Assembly: GCA_016703005.1 (NCBI GenBank)
Contig: JADJCX010000008.1
Coordinates: 1-64,000 of the forward strand
Reading direction: 5' to 3'
Origin: Flavobacteriales bacterium
GTDB lineage: Bacteria > Bacteroidota > Bacteroidia > Flavobacteriales_F > PHOS-HE28
Length of the DNA stretch: 64,000 nucleotides
The notes beneath the pieces were generated by a model. It saw only the letters and a list, made by a program, of their open reading frames with translations. It was not told the DNA's origin and made no database searches. Below are positions 36,241 to 46,010 of the stretch, in pieces. Within the stretch, counting starts at the first letter, position 1. Each line of letters starts with the position of its first letter. A program made the translations under genes and the position numbers.

Positions 36241-36888
36241 ATGGATACCATCTGGCTGTACAGCGTCGCATCGATCATCATCTCCTACGTGGTGGGCAGC
36301 ATTCCCACATCGGTGTGGTGGGGCAAGCGCTTCCACGGTATCGACGTGCGCGAGCACGGAAGTCGAAACGCCGGGGCAACGAATACCTTCAGGGTGCTTG
36401 GTTGGAAAGCAGGCCTACCCGTGCTCCTCATCGATGTGCTGAAGGGCTTTCTGCCTGTGCGTGTGCTACCGAATTTCAGCGGGCTGGAAGTGGACAGCAA
36501 CGAATGGATGTGGCTGCGTGTGTGTCTTGTACTGGCCACCGTGATCGGCCACTTGTATCCGGTGTTCGCAAGGTTCAAGGGTGGCAAGGGCGTGGCCACA
36601 TCACTCGGTGGTGTGTTGGCCGTTCACCCGGGCGCGGCGTTGGTCTGCATACTGGTCTTCGCAATTGTGTTCGCGGCCACCAAATACGTATCGCTCGGAT
36701 CGTTGTTTGCTGCCGTAGCTTTTCCAGTGGCGGTAACGTTGGGCTTCAAAGAGGAGAGCAACGTGAAGGTGGGCTTCGCCGTGGTGCTTTGCCTGCTGGT
36801 GTTCTGGACGCATCGCCAGAATATCGGACGATTGCTGAAGGGGGAAGAGAACAGGATGCAGTTGAGCGCCAAAACCGGTCAAGGATGA
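36241..36888 (+). CDS. plsY: Glycerol-3-phosphate acyltransferase PlsY
   Basis: This encodes 215 residues with five membrane helices. The three cytosolic motifs are present: GSIPTSVWWGK with HGSRNAGATNTFRVLG, GHLYPVFARFKGGKGVATSLGG and a final motif in KEESN...FWTHRQNIGRLLKGEENR. It moves an acyl group from acyl phosphate to glycerol 3-phosphate in phospholipid synthesis at the inner membrane. It starts 3 bases after the giant gene and overlaps the next gene by 4 bases (ATGA), so all three are likely one transcript. Confidence 0.95.
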   Translation: MDTIWLYSVASIIISYVVGSIPTSVWWGKRFHGIDVREHGSRNAGATNTFRVLGWKAGLPVLLIDVLKGFLPVRVLPNFSGLEVDSNEWMWLRVCLVLATVIGHLYPVFARFKGGKGVATSLGGVLAVHPGAALVCILVFAIVFAATKYVSLGSLFAAVAFPVAVTLGFKEESNVKVGFAVVLCLLVFWTHRQNIGRLLKGEENRMQLSAKTGQG

Positions 36889-39800
36889 AGAAGCTCCTTG
36901 CACTCGTCGTAGCCCTTTTCTCCGTGGGCAACATCGTCGCCCAAGGCGATGTGGCACAACGCGCTCAAGCGGAGCAGTTGTTCGCTCAGGAGCGTTTCGC
37001 CGATGCAATGCCACTGTACTCGAATCTTGTTTCGCTCTATCCCTCGGATCGTGACCTGAACTACCGACTGGGCACCTGCATGATCCATAGCGGTGGCGAC
37101 AAAGAGAAGGCCGTTGGTTTCCTGAAGTTCGCTACGCAGGATGCTTCCGTCGCGCCGCTCGCGCACTATCAGTTGGGCCGTGCGCTGCATGTTACGTACC
37201 GCTTCACTGACGCCATGTCAGCGTACGCCGTATACAAGACCAAGGCTGATAAAAAAACACTTGTGGAGCATCCGGTGGACGTGCTCGAAAAGCAATGCCG
37301 CAATGGAACGCAGCTGCTCAGCAACCTGAAGGAGATCGAAGTGCACAGCAAGGTCGAAGTCGACGAGAAGCAATTCGATCGCTTCTATGACCTCACCGAT
37401 ATGGGCGGGCGCATCGTCGAGGTTCCCGATGAATTGAAGTCATCGCTGGACCGGAAAAGCGACAAGCGTTCGTTCTTCTTCAAATCGGACAAAGGCGGCA
37501 CCATCTACTTCAGCAGCTATGGCAAGGATGGCAAGACAGGTCGCGACATCTACACCACCGAACTTCTCCCTGACGGATCCTTCCGGGAACCGCGAAAGCT
37601 CGCCGGTTATGTGAACACGGACCAGGACGAAGACTTCGCTTTTCTGCACCCCGATGGCAAGACGTTCTATTTCAGCAGCAAGGGGCACAACAGCATGGGT
37701 GGCTACGATGTGTTCAAGGCGAACTACGATCGCGGGCTCGACGTGTTCAGCTCTCCGGAGAATCTGGACTTCGCGGTGAACACGCCAGACGATGATGTGC
37801 TCTACATCGTTGATCCCGAGGGCAAGGAAGCCTGCTTCGCCAGTGCCCGTGACAGCAGGCAGGGAAGCATCCATGTCTACCGCGTAAGCACCACGCAGCA
37901 GACCCTCGACCTGGTGATCCTGAAAGGTCAATACCTGAGCGAGATCGATGCGGCGGATCGCAAGGCGCACATCATCGTGGAAGATGCGGTGACGCGCAAG
38001 CAAGTAGCCGATGTGCGCACCGGGCTCGATGGCACGTACGTTCTATCACTTCCGCACAGCGGGCGTTACAAATTCATGGTCGAAGCCGGACCCGGCGGGC
38101 GTACGCATGCCGGTGTGGTCGAAGCCCCGCGCGTGGATGCGGCGCGCGCATACCGGCAAGAACTCGTTCTCCAGAATCCCGGCGGGCAAGAGAAACTCCT
38201 GATCAAGAACTACTTCGATGAACCCTTGGCCGACGATCTGATCGCCCTTGCGTTGGATGAGATCAAACGGCGTTCGAAACTCGATGTTACCGTTGAAACG
38301 CCGGTAGCGGACATCCCGCAGGAGGTGAAACCGGTCGGTGATGTGATGACGCAAGCCGGTTTCGCTGGTAACATCTCGACCACCGACGCACAGCGGTTGG
38401 CGCAAGCCGAACAGAAGGAGTTGACGGCTTTGGCCGATGAACTCGATGAGCAAGGTGACGCGGCATACACCGCCGCATTGCAGGCCGCAGCCGAAGCCGA
38501 AAAAGCGACCACGGCCGCTGCGCAACACATCCGCAACGCCGATGCCGCAACGGACCCCGGAGTGAAGAGCAGTGAGATGACCGAGGCCGCGCTAGAGCGC
38601 GAGCGAGCGCGCACGGCCAATCTTCGTGCGAAAGCAGCATTGCGTGCGGGACAGGATCTGGAGAAGGAGTCCATGACCGTTGCGCAACAAGCGGCCGCTG
38701 CCGACAAACTGAGCACGGATATCGCCGCTGCGATCAACGGCAAGAACGATGCGGCGAGCGTGAAGCTCCTCACCACGTTGAAGGAGCGACTGGACGTGAA
38801 GAACGGTCCGGATGCAGTGTTGGCCGCGCACGAACGGACGCGTCGCGGCATGGTTGAGAAAGAAGCGGAAGCGAGCAGGGCCGTGCAGGCCGCCGCCGCG
38901 CGGCGTGATGAAGAGGATGAATTGGTGACGCGCATCAACAAACTGGAGCGTGAACGCGATGCCACCAAGAGCAAGAGCAAGAAAGAAGAATTCGACCGGG
39001 AGATCCTGACTTACCAAGGCCAGCTCACAGCGCTTCGCGATGAAACGGCTGCAGCATTTGCGAAGGCCAAGGGCATGGAAGGTGAGACAGCCGTCATGCG
39101 TAGCCAATCGGCATTGATGAAGGCGCTTGATGAAGGGACGGCGCCGATGGTGACGACCGAACTCACGGTTGCACAAGTCGCTGAGTTGGGCCAACGGTTG
39201 GCGGTGAGCGAAATGAACACGGCTGCTCTTCCCATCGATGAACGGTTCGAGGCGGCGATCGCCGAGGAAGTTGAGCGACAAAAGACCATCGCGAACGATT
39301 GGACAATAGGTGACGATGCGTTGGCCACCAACTCGGACCGAAGCGCGACACAGACGCGGAACGTGGACGGTACTGAACAACTGAATATCGTGCCGACGCA
39401 GGCGCAGCGTGATGGGTTCTCCGGACAAACTACAGGTGATCGCACAACGGATACCGGTACGAATACGACTGGATTACAGGAGGGTGCCAGCGCACTCAGC
39501 ACCACCCGGACCGAAGCGCAGCGCGATGCGCTGGCCAACCAACCGAACGGTCGCGATAGTGGTATCGGAAATGTCCCGGCGCAGGAGCGCGCGGACGCTG
39601 ACACGAATATCAGGACGGCGGTTGTAGTGCCCGTGGACAGTGTATTGCCGAGCACTCCCGACCCCGGTAGTTCACTTGTCTCATCGCCGGATCCCGAACA
39701 ACAACGTTTCCTGCGCGAGAACGAACTGGCCGAATTGGAGCAATTGCGTGCGGCCGAGAAGAACAAGGATGAACGCGCACGTCTCGATGCCCGCATTGCA

Positions 39801-42800
39801 GAGGTGAAGCAACAGCTCGCAACGGATGCTGCGGCGAGTGCGGTGGACGCCAGTGCGCAACAGCCGATCGTCATGGTATCGGATACACCGACGATCGCAC
39901 GGCCTGCGCTCGATTTCGATCGTGCGACCACTGACGATCAGTTGATCGGTAAGCTGTTCAGCAACTACACGAGCGATAAGGAGCACACACTGAAACTCGC
40001 GGATCCAGTGGAGCGCGCCACAGCAGGCCATGGTCTTGAACTAATGCTCATCGACAGCTTGCAGGCGGAAAGCGATCGGCAGACCGATGTGTTGGAGAGC
40101 GCCCCGGAACGAGCGGATGAATTGCTGCCACGGATCGAGCGCCTAAGGCAAATGCGCCTATCGCACACGGCACTGGCGGAACGGTACCTGAACGAAGCTG
40201 AGGCGATGGAGCGGGTCGCCACTGAAAGCATCGACCCCAATGAGGACTACGCGATCGATCCCGGCACCGATGGCGCACAAGCCGGTCTGACACCGGTGCG
40301 CACAACCGGCACCGAACATCTCGACTCCTATATCGCCATTGTACCTGATGTGGAATTCGTTCTGGAAAGTCCCGTCGAATATCGCAATACCAAAGTCGCC
40401 GATGCTGTCGTGTTGCGGGATCAGGACATAGAACAGATGGTGCGCATGGAAGACGAGATCGACTCCTTGGAGTCGGTCTTGGAGGGTATGGAGCGTGGAA
40501 AGGCCTACGACAAGATCCGCAAGCAAGCGGACAAACTCATCGATGATCGGGTAATACTGCGCACCGAGATGGGGGCGCGTTCGGCCTACCTGAGCGAGAA
40601 GGAGTACGCCTATTCGAGCGACAGTCTGAAGGGCGTGCGGAACGAAGTCAACAAGGTGGGGCTGGCACCGGATGAACCGCTGGTGCAAATGGCCATGCAG
40701 TTGGAGGAGGATGCGCGCACGCAATTCACCAAGGCCCAAGCGTTCCGCAAAAAAGCCGACCGTGTTGAGGATATCGTCGTACGCGATAGCCTGTTCCGCG
40801 AAGCGTTCAGTTTGGAACTGCAAGCACTGCGCGGCATGGACCAAGCGATCACCGTAAATAATTTCATTCTCAGCGCCGATTTCGAGCGTGGTACCACACG
40901 GACCTATGCCGCCATTGAACGGGACATGTTCGGTCCGGATGAGCCGATGGTAGCTGCTGTTCCCCAAGAACAGGTCGAACCCAAGAATACAACGACCACC
41001 GGGGACACGCTCACCACCGCGATCACGGAAACGGGAACCGATAGTGCAGTCGTGCTAAGCGAAGACCGATCAGGAGAGCGAACGGCACTTGAAGGAGGTC
41101 AAGGAGACGATCGGGCCGGCATTGATCTTCAACAGGGGAAAGGCAATGATGTTGCTACGACGTCCGCGGAGCAGAGCAACACGGACAGGCAGAGTGGGGT
41201 ACCATCGACAAGCAGTGATCCGAGCACACCGGGTAACGCACCCGGCACCACTGCTGCGGGAGAATTAGCCGGAGCGGAGACCGGACAACGGCCTATATGG
41301 AATTCGTTGGGATCGGAAGAGCTTGCTGCAAAGGCCAATGAAGCAATGGAAGATGCCCGGATGATGGAGATTAGTTCCGTGGAACTGGCCGATGCGGCCA
41401 ATGCCCTGCGGGACAGTGCAAGCACGGCCAAGCGTCGCGACAAGGAAGCCTTGGAACAACAGGCAGTGCTCGCGCAGAAACGGTCCGACGAACTGCATGC
41501 GAAGTCTCTTGCCCATGCCGCCACGAGCGATTCCTTGTTGGCGTTGCAGCGTGAGGCGGAGCAGGCACAGGCATTCCGCGATCGGTTGAACCGGTATTAC
41601 TACATGTCCGGTCATGAAGAGAATGTCGTGTTGGGTCAAACGGATCAAAGCCGGTACTTCGAAGCACGTTCCAAAGCACTGGAGCAACGCGAGCGTTCGG
41701 ATCTGGTGCGTATGGAGGCGATCAGCACGCGACAACTCGCTCAGGCGCTTGTGGATCAGAGCAAGGCAGTGCTCGCCGCTGCCACCGGTGCGCAAGGGGC
41801 AACTACGGAAGAGATGGCGCAAGCCTCAGCACTTAATGAAAGGGCAGTGCAGTTGCACCAACGCGCCGATTCGCTTGAGGCCGTATCAGCGCGATCAGAT
41901 GGCTCGGCCGCAATGAACGAAAGTCAGGCAGCGGCTTTGCTGCAAGGCTTACCGGCTGAACGCAGCACGGAGATCATGGCATTCGAACAGCGCACGCGAC
42001 GCACTGAACCGATGCTGGCCGAGGCGCGCAGCACACAACAACAGTAGGCTGCTGAGAACAGCACTACCACTGAGGAAGTGAATGCCGGGTCCAACGTCGT
42101 TCCTCCGCCGGCACAAGGCAATGCGGTGCCGCGAAGCGATGACCTGGCCGCTGATACTGCGCGAGCGGTTCAAGGTGCAGCTCCAATTCCGATCGGCGAT
42201 CGCCCATTGTTGCCCATGCTCGAAGCGGATGTATTCACCATACTTCCACCAGGGGAACGGAAGGTGGAGGCCATTGTGCTGGATGGTCCGATGCCCGCCG
42301 GGTTGGTTTACAAGGTCCAGATCGGCGCATTCCGGTTCCCGATATCCGAGGAGCTGTTCAGTGACATGACACCTGTGACCGGCGAAACCGTTGGCAATGG
42401 GATGGTGCGGTACATGGCGGGCATGTTCACTGAGTACGGCAACGCTGACAATGCCAAAGGACAAGTACGCGACCGCGGTTACCGCGATGCGTTCGTGGTC
42501 GCCTACATGAACGGGAAGCGTATCAGCCTGACCGAAGCACGGGTCGCACAAGGCGCTCCGCCGATCCCTGGAGCGCTTGCCCAAAACAGGCCAGAGATCG
42601 TGCCATCGGTGAACGTGATACCGACGCCCGCAGCAGTAGTGGAAACCACACCGATCCAGCTGCGCCCAGCGACCACCCCGGTAGTTGTTCCCGCGGCGCC
42701 AGAGGATGAGGCAGCTGTTCTGGCGAAGTATCCTGCCTCGGCGCAAGAAGTGGTGTCTGCTTTTGCCCCCGCCTCCAACGCCGTCGACTATTACAATGTG

Positions 42801-43142
42801 TCTGGTGCTGCTCCGGCCAAGCAGGTGGAAACGATCAAGGGGCTCTTCTTCACAGTACAGGTAGGTGTGTACAGCAAACCGGTAGCGTTGGACAAACTGT
42901 TCAATATCTCTCCGCTCAATAGCGAGCTGACGGAAACTTCCAAGGTGCGCTATACGACCGGTGTGTATTTGGATACGGAGAAGGCCCGTGTTCGGAAGGA
43001 TGCGACAGTCGCGTTCGGGGTGAAGGATGCGTTCGTTACGGCCTACCTAAATGGCAAGAGGATCCCGGTGCGTGATGCCCGTGCGCTGCTTGCCAGGTTC
43101 GGTAATGGTGTGCTGGCGGATCCTGCATTGGCCACGCCCTAG
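36885..43142 (+). CDS. Giant TPR/PD40/coiled-coil/SPOR-like exported protein, split by one TAG
   Basis: The span is 2085 codons plus a stop. It starts MKKLLALVVALFSVGNIVAQ (signal peptide). Residues 25-150 are TPR-like (AEQLFAQERFADAMPLYSNL, LAHYQLGRALHVTYRF). Residues 160-340 form a PD40/WD40-like propeller (GTIYFSSYGKDGKTGRDIYTTE, DQDEDFAFLHPDGKTFYFSSKG, GYDVFKANYD). A carboxypeptidase-like domain follows (VTRKQVADVRTGLDGTYVLSL). Residues 480 to about 1700 are helical, Ala/Glu-rich coiled coil. An in-frame TAG at 42045-42047 after QQQ interrupts the chain. The frame stays open past it to 43142, encoding two SPOR-like repeats (GLVYKVQIGAFRFPISEELF, FFTVQVGVYSKPVALDKLF, each ending in DAFVxAYxNGKRI). 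The downstream part has no ATG, no ribosome-binding site and no signal. The layout recalls PorE- and gliding-type envelope proteins, with SPOR-like repeats instead of OmpA. Confidence 0.8.
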
Positions 43143-43172
43143 TGCCAGTGGGAAATCACCCCTGTCCGCGTC

Positions 43173-43180
43173 TACATTTG
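43173..43180 (+). promoter_or_regulatory. Putative -7 promoter box before clpS
   Basis: TACATTTG is a perfect match to TANNTTTG, 21 bases before ATG 43202. A -33 TTTG is not obvious. Confidence 0.5.
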
Positions 43181-43201
43181 CATGCATAAGAAGCATTTGA
43201 G

Positions 43202-43477
43202 ATGTCGGCACAGGTCAAGGAGCAGGAGGTTGGATTACTGGAACGTGAGGCATCGAGCAGCCATGAGATCGTGCTGCACAACGATGATGTGAACACGTTT
43301 TCACATGTGATCATCAGCCTGATGGAGGTTTGCTCACACGAGCCTTTGCAAGCGGAACAGTGCGCGTGGATCGTCCACAACAATGGCAAGTGCAGCGTGA
43401 AGCGAGGCGCCTACGACGATCTGGAACCCATGTGCTCCGCGCTTCAGATCCGCGGCCTTTCGGCCGATATCAATTGA
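43202..43477 (+). CDS. clpS: Clp protease adaptor ClpS
   Basis: This encodes 91 residues, full length. The N-degron pocket and ClpA/ClpC contact are recognisable in IVLHNDDVNTFSHVI (residues 23-37), ISLMEVCSHEPLQAEQCAWIVH and GKCSVKRGAYDDLEPMCSAL. It delivers proteins with destabilising N-terminal residues to ClpAP or ClpCP. The start is preceded by a perfect promoter box at 43173. It lies 8 bases before the M48 peptidase gene. Confidence 0.95.
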   Translation: MSAQVKEQEVGLLEREASSSHEIVLHNDDVNTFSHVIISLMEVCSHEPLQAEQCAWIVHNNGKCSVKRGAYDDLEPMCSALQIRGLSADIN

Positions 43478-43485
43478 TCGTTCAC

Positions 43486-44277
43486 ATGAAGAAGACCGGA
43501 GTATTGCTATTGGTGATCGCGCTCGCGGTTGCATGCGCCAAAGTGCCGATCACCGGTCGGAGCCAGATGAATCTGCTGCCCGAGAGCCAGCTCATGGGCA
43601 TGAGTTTGACGGCTTATCAGGACTTCCTGAAGGAGAACCCGGCAATGCCCGCCACCGATCAACGCGTTCAGATGGTGAAGCGGATCGGCGATAAACTGGC
43701 AGCGGCGGCAACCAAGTATTGCAACGAGAACGGCGCGAGCGATCGGGTGGCCGGTTTCCAGTGGGAATTCAATGTGGTGGAGGACCCCACGGTGAACGCT
43801 TGGTGCATGCCAGGCGGAAAGGTCGTCGTTTACACCGGTATTCTGCCCATTACCCAGGACGAAGCTGGTTTGGCCGTTGTAATGGGCCACGAGATCGCAC
43901 ATGCCATTGCACGCCATGGAAACGAGCGCATGAGCCAAGGCGTGGCGATCCAAGGTGCTGGTATCGGTTTGAGCGTTCTGTTGAGCGAGAAGCCCCAATG
44001 GACACAGGACCTCTTTTTACAGAGCTATGGTATCGGCAGCCAACTGGGTATGCTGGCCTATAGCCGGAACCACGAGAGCGAGGCTGACAAGATGGGGTTG
44101 ATATTCATGGCGATGTGCGGATACGATCCTCGGGTTGCGCCCAAATTCTGGGAACGCATGAGCGCCAATGGCGGAGCGGCGCCACCTGAACTCCTTAGCA
44201 CCCACCCCAGCGATGCCCGCCGCATAGCCGACCTCGAGGCATACATGCCCAAGGCGCTTGAGCACTACAAGCCCTGA
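43486..44277 (+). CDS. M48-family metallopeptidase lipoprotein
   Basis: This encodes 263 residues. A lipoprotein signal, MKKTGVLLLVIALAVAC, precedes ITGRSQMNLLPESQLMGMS, the usual start of BepA/LoiP-like M48 enzymes. The zinc site is HEIAH at residues 135-139, with the third ligand Glu in NHESEADKMG. STHPSDARRIADLEAYMP near the end is also conserved. It is expected at the inner face of the outer membrane, degrading or refolding misassembled proteins. It follows clpS closely. Confidence 0.92.
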   Translation: MKKTGVLLLVIALAVACAKVPITGRSQMNLLPESQLMGMSLTAYQDFLKENPAMPATDQRVQMVKRIGDKLAAAATKYCNENGASDRVAGFQWEFNVVEDPTVNAWCMPGGKVVVYTGILPITQDEAGLAVVMGHEIAHAIARHGNERMSQGVAIQGAGIGLSVLLSEKPQWTQDLFLQSYGIGSQLGMLAYSRNHESEADKMGLIFMAMCGYDPRVAPKFWERMSANGGAAPPELLSTHPSDARRIADLEAYMPKALEHYKP

Positions 44278-44408
44278 GTCCGTCCGGCCCTTTTTGATCG
44301 GATCAAGTTATCCTGCTCCCATGCCGTCAAAGCGATGGGAACTCTTTGCCGGAAGGCGCCGTTGAAGCGGCAGCCTGAAACACGGAACTAACGTGTTCGG
44401 TCCAGCGA

Positions 44409-45656
44409 ATGAACAGCCCTTTTTCGACAACCGCTCTCAAGATCACCGCCGTTGCCGTGTGCATTGCCATGGGAATGGAGAGCGATGCTCAATCCTTCAG
44501 AGTGAAGATCAGCACCGGGATGAACGGCTTCTACGATGAGACCATGGTCCATTTCGGTATCGGTGTTCCTACCGTTGATCCGAACGACATCCCGAAGATC
44601 GGCATGGGTGGGGGCGCGGCTCCGGGAATAGCGAGCGTTTCCGCCGATGGCGCGGACCTTATGTTCAATGCCCACGGACCCATCAGTGGTGACATCAGCG
44701 TGCCCATCAAGGTCTCGTGCGGTGTGAACGGGGCGTACACATTGACCATCTATGATGTTCAGGGACTCTTTGGTGTTTCGTGCATCACTCTGGTGGATCA
44801 ACTGTTACAGACCTCCGTTCCCGTGGCCCAGGGCATGGCATACAACTACTTCATGAACACTGCCGCGCCCATCGACCCAGCCCGGTTCCTCATTCACATG
44901 TCAGCGCCCTTGCAAGCGACAACAACCAATGCCACCTGCCCGAATGCGAACGATGGTATCGTTTCCGTGCCGGTGAGCGGTGTGGGCCCTTGGAGTGTTA
45001 TGTGGCCCGATGCACAAACGGGCCAGATCGTCTTGGAGACATTCACCACGTCACCGATCGATTTGATCGGTGGTGCGGGTAACTATTCTGCCACCGTAAG
45101 CCATTCTGATGGTTGCACACAAGGATTTATAGCCACCATCGGTTCAGAGGCCGCGCCCATTGCCGCCTTCGCACCTAGTACAGCACTGGCGCAAGTCGGC
45201 GAGATTGTCACATTCTCCAACAACTCTACCATAGGCACTGACGCCAACTGGTCGTTTGGGGACGGCGGCACCAGCGCGGATGTACAACCGACCCACGCCT
45301 ATTCGCAGCCCGGCATCTATACCGTTTCGCTCACTGCAAACCTCAATGGCTGTGAGGCACTTGCCTCGACCCTCGTTGAAGTTGAGGATGCCAACGCTGT
45401 GGGGGAGATCAGCCCGGTAGATGTGGCCGTGTTCGTTCAAGCGGACCGGATCATGGTAACATGTGCGGAAACGGACCAACCGCTCAACGCGGAACTCTTT
45501 TCCGCATCGGGCCGCTCGGTTTCGCCAGCCCAACGCAGCCTGAACAGTAATAGCCCCATGTACGTCAGTACCAGCGGGCTGCCAGCGGGTGGCTACATAC
45601 TCCGCGTGTGGAACAGCACCGCGTTGCGTAGCTTCTTGGTGCCGTTGACGCACTGA
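44409..45656 (+). CDS. T9SS cargo with PKD domain, paralogue of the protein at 46011
   Basis: This encodes 415 residues. The signal peptide is followed by SFRVKISTGMNGFYDETMVHF, a beta domain ending PARFLIHMSAPL. Next come a SprB-like segment (TCPNANDGIVSVPVSGVGPW), a PKD domain (ANWSFGDGGTSADVQPTHAYSQPGIYTVSL) and a type A sorting domain (LPAGGYILRVWNSTALRSFLVPL). The first domain and the PKD-tail order repeat in the much larger gene after tRNA-Arg, so the two look like ancient duplicates. Surface attachment is inferred from the tail; the ligand is unknown. Confidence 0.8.
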   Translation: MNSPFSTTALKITAVAVCIAMGMESDAQSFRVKISTGMNGFYDETMVHFGIGVPTVDPNDIPKIGMGGGAAPGIASVSADGADLMFNAHGPISGDISVPIKVSCGVNGAYTLTIYDVQGLFGVSCITLVDQLLQTSVPVAQGMAYNYFMNTAAPIDPARFLIHMSAPLQATTTNATCPNANDGIVSVPVSGVGPWSVMWPDAQTGQIVLETFTTSPIDLIGGAGNYSATVSHSDGCTQGFIATIGSEAAPIAAFAPSTALAQVGEIVTFSNNSTIGTDANWSFGDGGTSADVQPTHAYSQPGIYTVSLTANLNGCEALASTLVEVEDANAVGEISPVDVAVFVQADRIMVTCAETDQPLNAELFSASGRSVSPAQRSLNSNSPMYVSTSGLPAGGYILRVWNSTALRSFLVPLTH

Positions 45657-45685
45657 TCACTACGGGTCCTGGGGGGATATTCGTC

Positions 45686-45693
45686 TATATTCG
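45686..45693 (+). promoter_or_regulatory. Putative promoter box of tRNA-Arg
   Basis: TATATTCG, five of six fixed bases of TANNTTTG, lies 49 bases before the tRNA. It sits in CGTCTATATTCGC, close to CGTCTATATTTGC before tRNA-Leu at 54063-54075. Confidence 0.45.
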
Positions 45694-45742
45694 CCGCCGC
45701 TTTTCGCGATGTATGGTCAAGCCATGTATCGCATCACAGCAA

Positions 45743-45816
45743 GGACTCGTAGCTCAATTGGATAGAGCACCTGACTACGGATCAGGAGGTTTGGGGTTCG
45801 AATCCCTACGGGTCCA
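45743..45816 (+). tRNA. tRNA-Arg (anticodon ACG)
   Basis: The 74-base cloverleaf has acceptor arms GGACTCG and CGGGTCC (one G-T pair), discriminator A, the D arm in AGCTCAATTGGATAGAGC, and anticodon stem CCTGA/TCAGG with loop CTACGGA, which reads ACG. The T loop is GGTTCGAATCC. CCA is not encoded. An intrinsic terminator-like hairpin follows. Confidence 0.97.
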
Positions 45817-45825
45817 CAAGACTTT

Positions 45826-45849
45826 CCAAGGCGCCGCAAGGCGCCTTGG
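45826..45849 (+). terminator. Intrinsic terminator after tRNA-Arg
   Basis: Perfect 10-base arms CCAAGGCGCC and GGCGCCTTGG around a GCAA tetraloop, followed by GCATTTTAT. Confidence 0.75.
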
Positions 45850-46010
45850 GCATTTTATGGCCGGGGACCTCCAGTCAACTGAGTCTTGTTCCGTAAGTAT
45901 TCCGGTGTTAATACTACCTGCTTCCGTACCGCTGGCGTAGCCGACTGTTTTGGTAGTTTGGCCCCTTGGAGAAAACGAGTACTTCCCTGACCCTATTCAA
46001 TTACCGACTC

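Noticed and set aside
36234..36884. In-frame extension of the SPOR-like giant through plsY
   Set aside because: plsY occupies this stretch in another frame with all motifs, and the giant has its own signal peptide from ATG 36885.
42045..42047. TAG as a recoded sense codon (stop read-through or amber reassignment)
   Set aside because: TAG is used as an ordinary stop at prmA, at the gene ending 7773 and at the HD gene ending 51030, so general reassignment is unlikely. An error or single mutation is simpler.
44294..44306. Short TTGATC-G-GATCAA palindrome after the M48 gene
   Set aside because: It is too short and has no T run; it could be a terminator remnant or chance.
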